Assembly: GCF_011765625.1 (NCBI RefSeq)
Contig: NZ_CP050313.1
Location: 368,501 to 432,500 of the forward strand
Direction: 5' to 3'
Length of the DNA: 64,000 nucleotides
Origin: Shewanella aestuarii
GTDB lineage: Bacteria; Pseudomonadota; Gammaproteobacteria; Enterobacterales; Shewanellaceae
Shown: positions 9,654 to 18,459 of the stretch, piece after piece
How the letters are laid out: each line of letters opens with the position of its first letter
Position numbering within the stretch: the first letter of the stretch is position 1
Program-made: the position numbers and the translations under genes
Notes under the pieces: generated by a model
Databases searched by the model: none
Told to the model about the DNA's origin: nothing
What the model saw: only the letters and a program-made list of their open reading frames with translations

Positions 9654-10811
9654 ATGAATATTAAGCAGCGCTGTTCATCTGAATTAAACCGTCTTTGGCG
9701 CTCACCTTGGCAGCTTGCAATGGTGAGTTACATCCCGTTAATTGGGATGTTGTGCTTATGGTGGTTATTTAGTGCGGGTTTGCCAAGACAGTTGCCGGTT
9801 GCCGTGGTGGATCAAGATAACAGTCAGGTATCGCGCATGTTGACGCGCAACCTGCAAGCCAATTCAGTTATTGCACCGCAATCTTATGCCAATTTAACCG
9901 ATGCTGAAGCGGATATGCGCCAAGCTAAAGTGTATGCCATGGTGGTGTTTCCCGTAGGCATGAATAAAGATTTGGTAACCAGTAAAAAGCCTATTATTGA
10001 TATTCGTTACAACGGCCAGTTTTTATTAGTGGGTAAGTTGTTATCCAGCCAACTGCAAATGAGCTTAGGCAGTGGTTTAATGACACTAGGGGCAAAAAAG
10101 CTATTACTTAATGGTACTCATAGTGCTCAAATCGCAGTGAGTTTATCGCCAGTCACCAGTCAAACAACGGCATTATTTAATCGAAATAATAACTATGTCG
10201 GCTTTTTAGTTCCGCCAGTGTTAGTTGCTCTGTGGCAATTATTAACGATTTTCGTGTTTATGAACTCACTCAACGATGAGTTAAAACCGCAAGAAGGTAA
10301 ACAAATTTTAGCCCATGACTTTTGGCAACAAGTGATGGCTAAAGTGATGGTGTTCACCCCTATTATGTTATTACATGGCTGTTTTATTTTAGTGTGGGTG
10401 TATCTTTTTATCGATTTACCTATGGCGGGCTCGATAGGATTACTGATCATTGCCCAAGCCGTAATGCTACTTGCCTTATGGTTAATCGCCTGCTTGGTAT
10501 TTTTAGTGTTACGTGACAAAGCCAGTTGTATTAGTGTCTGCACCGCATGGTTTGCCCCTGCCTTTGCCTTTATGGGGATTACTTTTCCGGTGAATGAAAT
10601 GCCATTATTGGCACAGTGGTGGCGGGTTATTATGCCATCGAGTCATTATATTGAGTCCCATGTTGGTATTGTCAGTTATGGTGAAACCTGGGCGCAGTTA
10701 CTCACGCAACTGACTGCTTACTGGGGCTTTTTATTACTCATTCCGGTTATTTATTTTGTTGGACGCTATGTTATTGAGCCTCAATCTCTATTAGTTGAGG
10801 AGGTTAAATGA
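9654..10811 (+). CDS. ABC-2 type transporter permease (first of two)
   Basis: A 385-residue membrane protein with an N-terminal helix, a large periplasmic domain (about residues 50-175, opening LPVAVVDQDNSQVSRM) and five to six C-terminal helices. This is the ABC2_membrane_3 layout of YhhJ/YbhS-like drug or metabolite exporters. VAVVDQDNS at the start of the extracytoplasmic domain is typical of the family. It overlaps the second permease by ATGA (10808-10811), so the two are coupled and probably form a heterodimer. No ATP-binding subunit lies in the operon; it must come from elsewhere if the pair is a true ABC transporter. Confidence 0.88.
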   Translation: MNIKQRCSSELNRLWRSPWQLAMVSYIPLIGMLCLWWLFSAGLPRQLPVAVVDQDNSQVSRMLTRNLQANSVIAPQSYANLTDAEADMRQAKVYAMVVFPVGMNKDLVTSKKPIIDIRYNGQFLLVGKLLSSQLQMSLGSGLMTLGAKKLLLNGTHSAQIAVSLSPVTSQTTALFNRNNNYVGFLVPPVLVALWQLLTIFVFMNSLNDELKPQEGKQILAHDFWQQVMAKVMVFTPIMLLHGCFILVWVYLFIDLPMAGSIGLLIIAQAVMLLALWLIACLVFLVLRDKASCISVCTAWFAPAFAFMGITFPVNEMPLLAQWWRVIMPSSHYIESHVGIVSYGETWAQLLTQLTAYWGFLLLIPVIYFVGRYVIEPQSLLVEEVK

Positions 10812-11953
10812 TGACGTTATGGCAAGTGATGTGGCGAGATTTTAAAGCGATATTAAGCGATAAAGATTTAGTGCTGACCATTTTTGGAGCCATGCTGTTT
10901 TACTCAGTGTTGTATCCATTACCTTATTTGAATCAAGTGCCGACAGAGCAAAATATTGTGGTGGTTGACCATGATAATTCATCCTTGAGTCGTCAGGTGA
11001 TCCGCCACGCAGATGCCAGTGCTAAAATTACGGTGACGGCTCAACTGCCCAGTGTTTATGAAGCTAAACAGTGGATAACCCGTGGTGACGCCCATGGTTT
11101 ATTGGTGATCCCTGAAGGTTTTAGACGGAATTTATTATTAGGTAAAGGCGCCACTTTAAGCTATGGCGGTGATGCGAGTTATTTTTTAATTTATTCAGCG
11201 GTTGTGGAAGGTTTAGTGGTTGCAGGTATGGATGCCAGCAAGCAAATTCAAATGGTGGGTTTACTTGCTCGTGGTGAAACTGCAGCCCAAGTTGAAAAGG
11301 CGTTAGACACAGTGACCATCAACTCAGTGCCAGCATTTAACCCCAGTTTGGGATATACCCCTTATGTTGTTCCGGGCTTGTTTTTGCTGCTGTTACACCA
11401 AACATTACTGATTGCCACTAGCATATTGGGAGCGGGTCAATGGCGCCAACCTGGCTACTGGCAACAGGTTTCACCATTGTTATTAGTGTCGGCTCGCATT
11501 CTGACATTTAGTACTATTTATGCTTTGTTTGCGGCACTTTATTTGGGTTATTGCTTTTACTTTTACAATGTTAGCGTATTAGCGACTATGGCTGAAGTTG
11601 GCTTATTTATGGTGCCGTTTATTCTGGCTACTGCAGCCTTAGGTGTGGCCGTGAGTAGCTTGTTTAATCGCCGCGATTTACCGACACAGTTTTTCTTGCT
11701 TATCTCAATGCCTATTTTGTTTGTGGCAGGCTTTGTGTGGCCGCTGGCGCTGATCCCTGAACCATTAGTGATGGCATCACAAGTTATTCCTGCCGTACCT
11801 GCTATTAGTGGCATGCTAAGTCTTAATCAGATGGGCGCTGATTGGGCCGTCATTTTTCCTCAATGGATGCAGTTATGGCTGATGCTTGTTGTGTTTGGAC
11901 TGTTAGCATGGCTTGGTATTAGCGTTAGGCAGCAACAAGTTAATTCGGATTAA
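10808..11953 (+). CDS. ABC-2 type transporter permease (second of two)
   Basis: A 381-residue paralogue of the preceding gene with the same plan: an N-terminal helix, an extracytoplasmic domain starting IVVVDHDNSSLSRQ, and C-terminal helices with PTQFFLLISMPILFVAGFVWPL. Starts inside the previous stop codon (ATGA overlap); an ATG at 10811 is an alternative start. Last gene of the TolC-HlyD-permease-permease operon, followed by a strong inverted repeat. Substrate unknown. Confidence 0.88.
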   Translation: MMTLWQVMWRDFKAILSDKDLVLTIFGAMLFYSVLYPLPYLNQVPTEQNIVVVDHDNSSLSRQVIRHADASAKITVTAQLPSVYEAKQWITRGDAHGLLVIPEGFRRNLLLGKGATLSYGGDASYFLIYSAVVEGLVVAGMDASKQIQMVGLLARGETAAQVEKALDTVTINSVPAFNPSLGYTPYVVPGLFLLLLHQTLLIATSILGAGQWRQPGYWQQVSPLLLVSARILTFSTIYALFAALYLGYCFYFYNVSVLATMAEVGLFMVPFILATAALGVAVSSLFNRRDLPTQFFLLISMPILFVAGFVWPLALIPEPLVMASQVIPAVPAISGMLSLNQMGADWAVIFPQWMQLWLMLVVFGLLAWLGISVRQQQVNSD

Positions 11954-11976
11954 CAAGCCAAAACGCAAGGCATAAA

Positions 11977-12008
11977 AATAGGCAGCATCGAGGAATCGGC
12001 TGCCTATT
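11977..12008. terminator. Terminator between convergent genes
   Basis: Perfect 10-bp stem: AATAGGCAGC (11977-11986) and GCTGCCTATT (11999-12008) with a 12-base loop, followed by GTATTTGTAT. It lies between the export operon and the convergent TPR gene and could serve both directions. Confidence 0.7.
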
Positions 12009-12096
12009 GTATTTGTATCTTCGATACGTAATTTATCACTTTAAAAATAGTGATAAGGGCTGAGTTAACGGTAACCGTTTGTTGGTCTGAGTCCAA

Positions 12097-12600
12097 TTAA
12101 AGTATTCCATTATCAGTACTGTTTAAAGCCGCTTCTAAGCGAGTTAGATTGTGCTGATAAATACTGTTGCTGGTCACTTTAGCGGCGCGACGAAAATCTT
12201 CTAACGCACCTAAGTTATCTTTAGCCATTAGTTTGGCGACGCCGCGGTTGTTATAAGCATAAGCACGCATTTCTCCCATAGTTGAATCAATACGAGCGCT
12301 TTTTACCGCTGCAGTACAGGCTTGTTCTGCTTTTTCAATTTCTGATAGCTTGGTGTAACCCACACATAAGTTGATGTTTCTTGAAAATGAATCGACTTCA
12401 AGTTTGCTGGCAGATAAGGTTTCATTTAAGCCTTCAATGATATTACCTGATTGCAATTCATTCACGCCGGGTACATCTTCAATTAATACCATTTTATAAG
12501 CTGTGTTATCTGCTACATCAGCCAGTGCTACCGTTGATGTGGTTAACAATACTAATGCGCTAGCTAGCTTAGTCACGCTTGTAAGTTTTGATGCTTTCAT
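12097..12600 (-). CDS. Exported tetratricopeptide-repeat protein
   Basis: A 167-residue protein with a clear signal peptide (hydrophobic LASALVLLTTSTVALA, cleavage probably after ALA). The C-terminal half shows TPR character: AYNNRGVAKLMAKDNLGALEDFRRA is a consensus-like repeat, preceded by a weaker one around residues 75-105. Two cysteines in the middle (NLCVGYT, EQACTAA) could form a periplasmic disulphide. TPRs bind proteins, so a scaffold role in the periplasm is likely; no partner is evident. Monocistronic, with GGAGCAAC before the ATG. Confidence 0.75.
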   Translation of the reverse strand: MKASKLTSVTKLASALVLLTTSTVALADVADNTAYKMVLIEDVPGVNELQSGNIIEGLNETLSASKLEVDSFSRNINLCVGYTKLSEIEKAEQACTAAVKSARIDSTMGEMRAYAYNNRGVAKLMAKDNLGALEDFRRAAKVTSNSIYQHNLTRLEAALNSTDNGIL

Positions 12601-12857
12601 GATGTTGCTCCTTCAATTTAGATGTAGCGTTTTTGCTACAGGGCAACTTTAGTTAAATCATTTATTGGCGACAAACGATAAAAAAAAATCTGTTGAGTGA
12701 ATTAAATTCATCTATATCAAAAGAGGTAGTTTGCCGGGGTATTCAGGCCATCTTGATGTCATTAGACCTTGAGGTTAACAAGCGTCACTTCACAGAAAAT
12801 TCAACAAAAATGGCCTAATATTAGCCATTGTCATTGTGAAATAACTCGATTGGACCT

Positions 12858-13412
12858 ATGAAATTATTTTTTGCCTCTGATATTCACGGCTGTTTATTTA
12901 GTGCTAAGCGAATGATAAACGCTTTTGAACAAAGCGCTGCTGATTACTTGTTATTGCTGGGGGATGTGCTTAACCACGGCCCTAGAAACCCACTACCCAA
13001 AGGGTATGCACCTATGGAAGTGGCTGAGTTACTTAATCAATATGCAGATAAGATCATCGCTGTCAGAGGTAATTGCGATAGTGAAGTTGATCAAGCGTTA
13101 TTGAGTTTTCCCATGATGGCAGATTATAACCTAGTGTTATTGCCGACAGGGCAGCGGATTTTTCTCACCCATGGTCATATTTACAATGGTGATAACCCGC
13201 CGCCATTACGTAAAGGCGATATCATTGCATCGGGACATACTCATTTGCCTGTGGCGCAATGGCAAGGGGACTATATTATTTTTAACCCCGGTTCAGTGGC
13301 GATTCCACGTAACGACTATCCTGCCAGTTTTGGTTTATTGCAAGACAATAGGTTAAGTGTTTTGAGCTTTACCAGTGACGAGCTTGCTATGTTAGATTTG
13401 TCTTTATGCTGA
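12858..13412 (+). CDS. yfcE: YfcE-type metallophosphodiesterase
   Basis: A 184-residue calcineurin-like phosphoesterase. Metal ligands are visible in order: D8 and H10 in FASDIHG, LLGDVLNHGP (second Asp), VRGNCDS (Asn), FLTHGHIY and SGHTHLP. E. coli YfcE (184 aa) is a manganese-dependent phosphodiesterase active on artificial substrates; its natural substrate is unknown. The protein ends with the family's NPGSVAIPR block. ATG start, 18 bases after an A/T-rich stretch; no strong Shine-Dalgarno sequence is visible. Divergent from the TPR gene. Confidence 0.92.
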   Translation: MKLFFASDIHGCLFSAKRMINAFEQSAADYLLLLGDVLNHGPRNPLPKGYAPMEVAELLNQYADKIIAVRGNCDSEVDQALLSFPMMADYNLVLLPTGQRIFLTHGHIYNGDNPPPLRKGDIIASGHTHLPVAQWQGDYIIFNPGSVAIPRNDYPASFGLLQDNRLSVLSFTSDELAMLDLSLC

Positions 13413-13437
13413 TCTATGTTGGCCGTTAGCGCTTGAG

Positions 13438-13460
13438 GCTCATTTATTCTGTGAGCTTTT
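13438..13460 (+). terminator. Possible weak terminator after yfcE
   Basis: GCTCA (13438-13442) and TGAGC (13452-13456) form a short 5-bp stem extended by wobble pairs, followed by TTTT. Small, so only a possible terminator. Confidence 0.35.
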
Positions 13461-13615
13461 TGAATGATTCAATCCTCCAAATGTGATTCGAAAAGTGACT
13501 TTGACTAAGCAATAATGTATTTCATATAAAACGCTCAGCACTGATTTGATTATCCCATCGCATCAACAGAGGATGTCAATGTGGCGCTAAAACTTATTCT
13601 GATTGGGGTTATTCT

Positions 13616-14785
13616 ATGTTGAAAAAAATATCAATTGCATTATTGCTGATGGCCTCAACACCGCTAATGGCGAACCCCTCTCATTTTATTGATGAGCAAG
13701 ATGGTCAATTTGATCTTGGCTATTACCTTGCTGAAAATGCATATGGCTTTTTACCCGTTCCTGTCATTATAACCGAGCCTGCGGTAGGTTATGGTGGTGG
13801 CTTGATGGGTTTGTTTTTACATGAAACCGAACAAGAAAAACAAGCACGCAAGAAAAAAGCATTGGAGTCAATTGATGGCGGCGCACAGCTAGTTCCTGCC
13901 GCAATGACCTTAGTGGGTGGTGGTGGCACTGAAAATGGCACTTGGTTTGCGTTTGCCGGCCACAGACATTCGTGGTTAAAGGATACTATCCGTTATACTG
14001 GTGCAGCTGGCGCGGCAAGAGGAAATCTTGATCTTTACACTAATTTGGGTGGTTTATTACCAGTTGATAACACCTTTAAATTTGATACCAGTACTCAAGC
14101 GTATTTTGCGTTTCAAAAAATCCAGTTTCGGGTTGCAAACACTCCGTTAATGCTTGGTATGCAGCAGCTTTGGGCTCAGTCAGAAATATCTTCATCTAAC
14201 TTAATTGTTGACCGAATTCTGCAAGCGTTATTGGGTGAAAATACTATGACTTCAGGACTCGGTTTAGTGGCAGAATATGACACCCGTGATAACCTGTTTT
14301 TTCCTAAAAATGGTTATAAGTTTTCAGCTGAATACATGGTTTATGATGACGCCATCGGTTCCGATACTAACTATGCGACCTTAGGCGCAAATGGTGAAGC
14401 GTATTTTCCTCTCAGTCATAAATGGACGTTTGCCGTAGCGGCAAGCTATGACGAAATCTATGAAAAAGATACTAAGCTTTCTCCAACGACTAAGCCTTAT
14501 GTTGAGCTGCGAGGTGTATCAGCGTTTCGATATCAAGGCGATCAAGTGGGTACATTACAAGCACAGTTAATGTATCACTTTGACCACCGTTGGACGGTAT
14601 CCACTTTTTACGGATATGGCCAAACTGATACTAAATCGATTAGCGACACAACCGATTCGGTGAATGCTTATGGCGTTGGATTTAGATATCAAATTGCCCG
14701 ACGTTACGGTATTCATATGGGAATTGATATTGCAAAAAGTGATGATGATAGCGCACTCTACTTTAAAGTAGGCTCAGGTTTTTAG
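13616..14785 (+). CDS. Omp85/BamA-superfamily surface-antigen barrel without POTRA domains
   Basis: A 389-residue exported protein: signal peptide MLKKISIALLLMASTPLMA, then a beta-rich body ending in aromatic F (DSALYFKVGSGF), typical of an outer-membrane barrel. Features such as VPVIITEPAVGYGGGLMGLF and the late AEYDTRDNLFFPKNGYKFSAE block match the bacterial surface antigen (D15) domain. At this length there is a 16-strand-size barrel but no room for periplasmic POTRA repeats, so it resembles the short BamA/TamA-like proteins of marine gammaproteobacteria. Function is unknown. Monocistronic, with a divergent-type leader and GGGGTTATTCT before the ATG. Confidence 0.82.
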   Translation: MLKKISIALLLMASTPLMANPSHFIDEQDGQFDLGYYLAENAYGFLPVPVIITEPAVGYGGGLMGLFLHETEQEKQARKKKALESIDGGAQLVPAAMTLVGGGGTENGTWFAFAGHRHSWLKDTIRYTGAAGAARGNLDLYTNLGGLLPVDNTFKFDTSTQAYFAFQKIQFRVANTPLMLGMQQLWAQSEISSSNLIVDRILQALLGENTMTSGLGLVAEYDTRDNLFFPKNGYKFSAEYMVYDDAIGSDTNYATLGANGEAYFPLSHKWTFAVAASYDEIYEKDTKLSPTTKPYVELRGVSAFRYQGDQVGTLQAQLMYHFDHRWTVSTFYGYGQTDTKSISDTTDSVNAYGVGFRYQIARRYGIHMGIDIAKSDDDSALYFKVGSGF

Positions 14786-14802
14786 TCTCGGTTTTCGCTA
14801 TC

Positions 14803-14845
14803 GGTTTAGCCATTTTTATACACCTTAGATGGCAATGGCTAAACC
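14803..14845. terminator. Inverted repeat between convergent genes
   Basis: GGTTTAGCCATT (14803-14814) pairs perfectly with AATGGCTAAACC (14834-14845), loop 19 bases. No strong T-run on either side. Position between the Omp85-like gene and the convergent LysR gene suggests a shared terminator. Confidence 0.5.
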
Positions 14846-14893
14846 TGAAGCTATTTCATTCGGGTTATTTTGTGTGCTAACGAATTAATCAAG

Positions 14894-15787
14894 CTACTGA
14901 CCTAGCTCTTCTTGAAAACTCTGCAAAATCCAATCTATCAGCAAGTTGACTTCAGGCCTATGTTGTTCATTAGTATGGCGCACTAAATAATAGCGATCAT
15001 GGCTATACAGTGGGTGCGAAAATAATGGAATTAACATGCCTTTATCAAACCAAGCTTGACTGATTGGCAGTGGAATTAACGCCACGCCTAATCCTTGCTC
15101 GGCTGCCCGAGCCACACTAAACATGCTATCAAGTTGAATAATTTGCTTGGGTTGAAATCCATCAAAGCCGACATTTTCAGCCCATTGATGCCAAGCATAA
15201 GGTCTAGCCTTGTGCAGTATTAAAGGCACTTGAGTTAAGGCTTTAAAACCTTGTGCAGCTAAGCGATTAAAAAGCTCAGGATTACAGGCCGGAATATAGG
15301 TAATAGGAAATAAGTCATACACATGACTATCTTGTTGCTGTTTGCCCGATAAAATGATCGATACATCAGTATGAGTCACGTGATCAGAGCGAGACTTAAT
15401 GGTCTCTAGTTTTATATTAATATTGGGGTATTTTGACGACCAACCAATTAATTTAGGCATAAACAGTTCGCTGGCAAAAAACTCTGGCATTGAAATGCTG
15501 ACTTCCTGCATGCGCTCAGCTTGATTGAACTCGCTAATCGTATTGACTAATTGTTGCATCACAGGCTCAACGGCTTGATAAAACCTCACGCCTACTTCAG
15601 TTAAGGCAATCGAGCGGGTTTGGCGCTCAAATAAGGTTTGATTTAAGGTTTCTTCTAACTGCTTAATTTGATGGCTTACCGCTGAAGGGGTTAAATAAAG
15701 CTTCTTGGCGGTTTCTTTAAAACTCAAGCACTCGGCCGCAACACAAAAGCATCGCAAACCGCGCATAGAGGTATGTAAGGGGATCAT
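14894..15787 (-). CDS. LysR-family transcriptional regulator (GcvA-like)
   Basis: A 297-residue LTTR. The N-terminal winged helix-turn-helix is clear (LRCFCVAAECLSFKETAKKL then LTPSAVSHQIKQLEE), followed by the linker helix and a periplasmic-binding-protein-like effector domain (about residues 92-295). The MIPLHTSMRGLRCFCVAAE opening resembles the GcvA branch. LTTRs often control a divergent neighbour, but upstream here lies only a 260-bp spacer and then darP on the same strand, so the target is not evident. Start ATG at 15787, with GGGGTAC-like sequence nearby. Confidence 0.93.
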   Translation of the reverse strand: MIPLHTSMRGLRCFCVAAECLSFKETAKKLYLTPSAVSHQIKQLEETLNQTLFERQTRSIALTEVGVRFYQAVEPVMQQLVNTISEFNQAERMQEVSISMPEFFASELFMPKLIGWSSKYPNINIKLETIKSRSDHVTHTDVSIILSGKQQQDSHVYDLFPITYIPACNPELFNRLAAQGFKALTQVPLILHKARPYAWHQWAENVGFDGFQPKQIIQLDSMFSVARAAEQGLGVALIPLPISQAWFDKGMLIPLFSHPLYSHDRYYLVRHTNEQHRPEVNLLIDWILQSFQEELGQ

Positions 15788-15924
15788 GGGGTACTCATAT
15801 CAAAAACTGCGAATGACAACTATTAGCAAGCAAACTACGAGCCAATAATTAATGTTTTTATAAAACAGCTACATATCGCGATTTACAATTGCATGGCGAG
15901 GATTTTATTGAACCTTTATGGCTT

Positions 15925-15945
15925 GTCGCACCATGGTGGTGCGAC
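15925..15945. other. Compact perfect hairpin downstream of darP
   Basis: GTCGCACCA and TGGTGCGAC form a 9-bp perfect GC-rich stem with a 3-base loop. No T-run on either strand beyond scattered T. It lies in the 260-base spacer between darP and the LysR gene, both on the minus strand. Could be a rho-independent attenuator lacking its tail, or a protein-binding dyad. Confidence 0.45.
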
Positions 15946-16047
15946 TGAAATGCCATTAAAGCCTGTTGTAACGATTTTGCCAAAGCGTCAGTATTGCCCC
16001 AAATGATGAAGGTAACTTCTTTAAAGGAAAGTGACGTAACGCGAGGA

Positions 16048-16581
16048 CTAATCTTTAATCTCACTGCGCAAATATTTGAACAGTTCTTTAGCGGATTTCG
16101 ACTCAGGCCCTTTGGCTAGCTCTTTATTGGCTTGGCGTACCAATTGACGCAGTTTTTGGCGATCCAACTGAGGATGTTCATCCAATAACGCTTGAATTTC
16201 ACTGTCACCATTGGCTAATAAACGCTCACGCATTTTTTCAAATATTTGTACTTGAGCCGCTTCATTATTGTTTTTATTCAGAACTTTATCCAGTGCCGCA
16301 ATAATTGGCTCGTGATCATAGCTACGCATTAACTTGCCGATATATTGTAAATGACGACGATAAGCCTCTGTTTTCTGCTTAATCAATTTACTTTTTAATA
16401 TGGCATCATACAAAAACTCATCTAGACCGACTTTATCTAGCTGTGTTTTGCTTAACGCAACTAATCGCAAACCTAAGGCTTGCGCTTGTTCACTTTCTTT
16501 TTTGAACTCGGTGCGACTGATGTAGTCGTCATCGTTATCGTACGGCTGCTGGAAGTGTTCTGAATCACCAACAATTTTCAT
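16048..16581 (-). CDS. darP: DarP (YjgA), DUF615 ribosome-associated protein
   Basis: A 177-residue highly charged protein matching YjgA along its length: SRTEFKKESEQAQALGLRLV, RRHLQYIGKLMR, and the C-terminal DRQKLRQLVRQANKE and SAKELFKYLRS blocks. In E. coli it is 183 aa and promotes 50S subunit maturation. I chose ATG 16581 rather than the in-frame ATG at 16620, because GAGG lies ten bases upstream and the family starts here. Divergent from pmbA, the arrangement usual in gammaproteobacteria. Confidence 0.93.
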   Translation of the reverse strand: MKIVGDSEHFQQPYDNDDDYISRTEFKKESEQAQALGLRLVALSKTQLDKVGLDEFLYDAILKSKLIKQKTEAYRRHLQYIGKLMRSYDHEPIIAALDKVLNKNNNEAAQVQIFEKMRERLLANGDSEIQALLDEHPQLDRQKLRQLVRQANKELAKGPESKSAKELFKYLRSEIKD

Positions 16582-16750
16582 AATCTTAAACCTCAAATAA
16601 ATATCCGCTAATGATAGCATTATTTAGCCTTATGTGAGCGCAGTTATCGCCATGAATTTGGTGTTAGTGATTTATGACACATTCGTGGTTATCAATAGCG
16701 AATTGAATTTGCTATGCTAACGCTAATTTAGACAATTTAAGAGTATATTT

Positions 16751-18109
16751 GTGACTTCTAATACTGCCGCTCCGGCCACAATAGACAGTGAACTTCCTGC
16801 ATTAAAACATGCCGTCAGTGTTGCCCTTGAATATGCCAAACAACTAGGCACTAGCGCCGCAGAAGTGGCGATTAGCAAGCAACAAGGTTTATCGGTTTCT
16901 ACCCGTAATAAAGAGGTTGAAACCGTTGAATTTAATAAAGACGGTGCATTAGGTATTACCGTGTTCCGTGATGGTTGCAAAGGTAATTCATCAACCTCAG
17001 ACTTAAGCCCTGAAGCCATCAGGCAAGCGGTAAAAGCAGCGAATGATATTGCCAAATATACTTCACAAGACCCTTTTAGTGGTTTAGCTGATGCCGAATT
17101 AATGGCGCAAACTATGCGTGATTTACAGCTTTATCACCCACAAGAGTTAGGTGCAGAAGAGTTAGCACAATTAGCGATTAGTGCTGAAGAGACTTGTTTA
17201 TCAAGTGATAGCCGAATTAAAAGTTCAGATGGCGCAACGGCAAATGCTCATACCTCTGCCAAAGTGTATGGCAACAGTCATGGTTTTCTACATGGCTACT
17301 GCAGCTCACGTTACAGCTTAAGTTGTGTGGCCATTGGTGAAGAGTCTGACGGCAATATGCAGCGTGATTATGATTACACTGTTGCACGTAAATATGCCGA
17401 TTTACTCAGTCCGCAAGCCGTTGGCGCGCAAGCGGCGAATAAAACCTTAAGTCGCTTAAATGCACGCAAAATTGCCACGGCAAAATTACCGGTATTATTT
17501 GCCCCAGAAATTGCCACTGGCTTAATGGGACATTTAATTGGTGCGATTAGTGGGAGTAGCCTTTACCGTAAATCAAGCTTTTTACTGGACTCAATTAATA
17601 CCCAGATTTTTCCTGAATGGTTTAGCATTGAAGAACAACCTCATTTACTCGGTGCGTTAGCTTCAGCAAACTACGATAGCGAAGGTGTGGCAACGCAAGA
17701 GCGTAAAATTATTGATAATGGCCACTTAGCAACCTACCTGTTAACCAGCTATTCAGCACGCAAGTTAGGCTTAACGAACACAGGCCATGCTGGAGGCATT
17801 TATAACTGGACGCTAAGTCATACTAATCAAACCTTTGATGATTTAATCAAGGCGATGGGAACAGGGTTAATTGTGACCGAAGTGATGGGACAAGGCGTCA
17901 ATGGCGTCACCGGTGACTATTCACGTGGTGCGGCAGGTTTTTACGTCGAGAATGGTGAAGTGTTATACCCAGTTGAAGAAATCACCATAGCGGGTAATTT
18001 AAAAGACATGTTTATGGGAATTCAAGGTGTGGGTAAAGATCGTGATTTGCGCTCATCGATCCGCACAGGCGGCATTTTATTGAGTGAGATGAAAATAGCA
18101 GGTAACTAA
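16751..18109 (+). CDS. pmbA: Metalloprotease subunit PmbA (TldE)
   Basis: A 452-residue TldD/PmbA-family protein with a GTG start. Unlike TldD it has no HEXXXH: the matching region reads FAPEIATGLMGHLIGAISGSS, as expected for the non-catalytic partner. C-terminal FYVENGEVLYPVEEITIAGNL is the family signature. It pairs with TldD (5530-6978 here) in peptide processing. Its stop codon lies immediately before a MITE-like element, which leaves the reading frame intact and supplies the 3' flank. Confidence 0.95.
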   Translation: MTSNTAAPATIDSELPALKHAVSVALEYAKQLGTSAAEVAISKQQGLSVSTRNKEVETVEFNKDGALGITVFRDGCKGNSSTSDLSPEAIRQAVKAANDIAKYTSQDPFSGLADAELMAQTMRDLQLYHPQELGAEELAQLAISAEETCLSSDSRIKSSDGATANAHTSAKVYGNSHGFLHGYCSSRYSLSCVAIGEESDGNMQRDYDYTVARKYADLLSPQAVGAQAANKTLSRLNARKIATAKLPVLFAPEIATGLMGHLIGAISGSSLYRKSSFLLDSINTQIFPEWFSIEEQPHLLGALASANYDSEGVATQERKIIDNGHLATYLLTSYSARKLGLTNTGHAGGIYNWTLSHTNQTFDDLIKAMGTGLIVTEVMGQGVNGVTGDYSRGAAGFYVENGEVLYPVEEITIAGNLKDMFMGIQGVGKDRDLRSSIRTGGILLSEMKIAGN

Positions 18110-18348
18110 CCTGAGCTGCGGATAACAACTTGCTTTCTAGAGGCTATTTTTACTGATAACTGCGTTAAATTTGTTTGCAATACGACCCCATGGATGGGGG
18201 AGGTAGAGCGACGTTGGAACCAAAGCCGAGGCCAGCTATTGACGCACAAATTTGCCTTGTTCTAAGCAAAAATATCTCTCTAGAAATCTTTCCTAAAGTA
18301 AATCTCAATAAATTAGTGTGTTAGCTAATCTCTTATCCGCAGCTCAGG
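18110..18348. mobile_element. MITE-like non-autonomous element, 239 bp
   Basis: Perfect 16-bp terminal inverted repeats: CCTGAGCTGCGGATAA (18110-18125) and its complement TTATCCGCAGCTCAGG (18333-18348). The flanks GTAACTAA (18102-18109) and TTAACTAA (18349-18356) agree at 7 of 8 bases, so an 8-bp target duplication is likely. The interior has no credible gene and holds further imperfect inverted repeats (TTTCTAGAG...TATTTTT near each end). An 8-bp duplication fits IS1595- or IS66-type transposases; the mobilising family is inference. Insertion just after the pmbA stop spared the gene. Confidence 0.8.
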
Positions 18349-18402
18349 TTAACTAAGCATTTTATTTGTTGTCTAAGGCAACGCTTAGTCAAGCAGATGT
18401 CA

Positions 18403-18440
18403 AACAAACAGGGGTAAGTGAAAACTTACCCCTGTTTGTT
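18403..18440. terminator. Strong bidirectional terminator
   Basis: AACAAACAGGGGTAAGT (18403-18419), loop GAAA, and the perfect complement ending 18440 form a 17-bp stem with a GNRA-type tetraloop, followed by TTTAT and with A-rich sequence on the other side. Lies between pmbA/MITE and the convergent galM. Confidence 0.9.
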
Positions 18441-18459
18441 TTTATCGATTGCAAAGCGT

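Noticed and set aside
15858..16064. Minus-strand 68-codon frame between darP and the LysR gene
   Set aside because: No family resemblance, low complexity of conserved features, overlaps the darP 3' end and contains the hairpin; probably chance.
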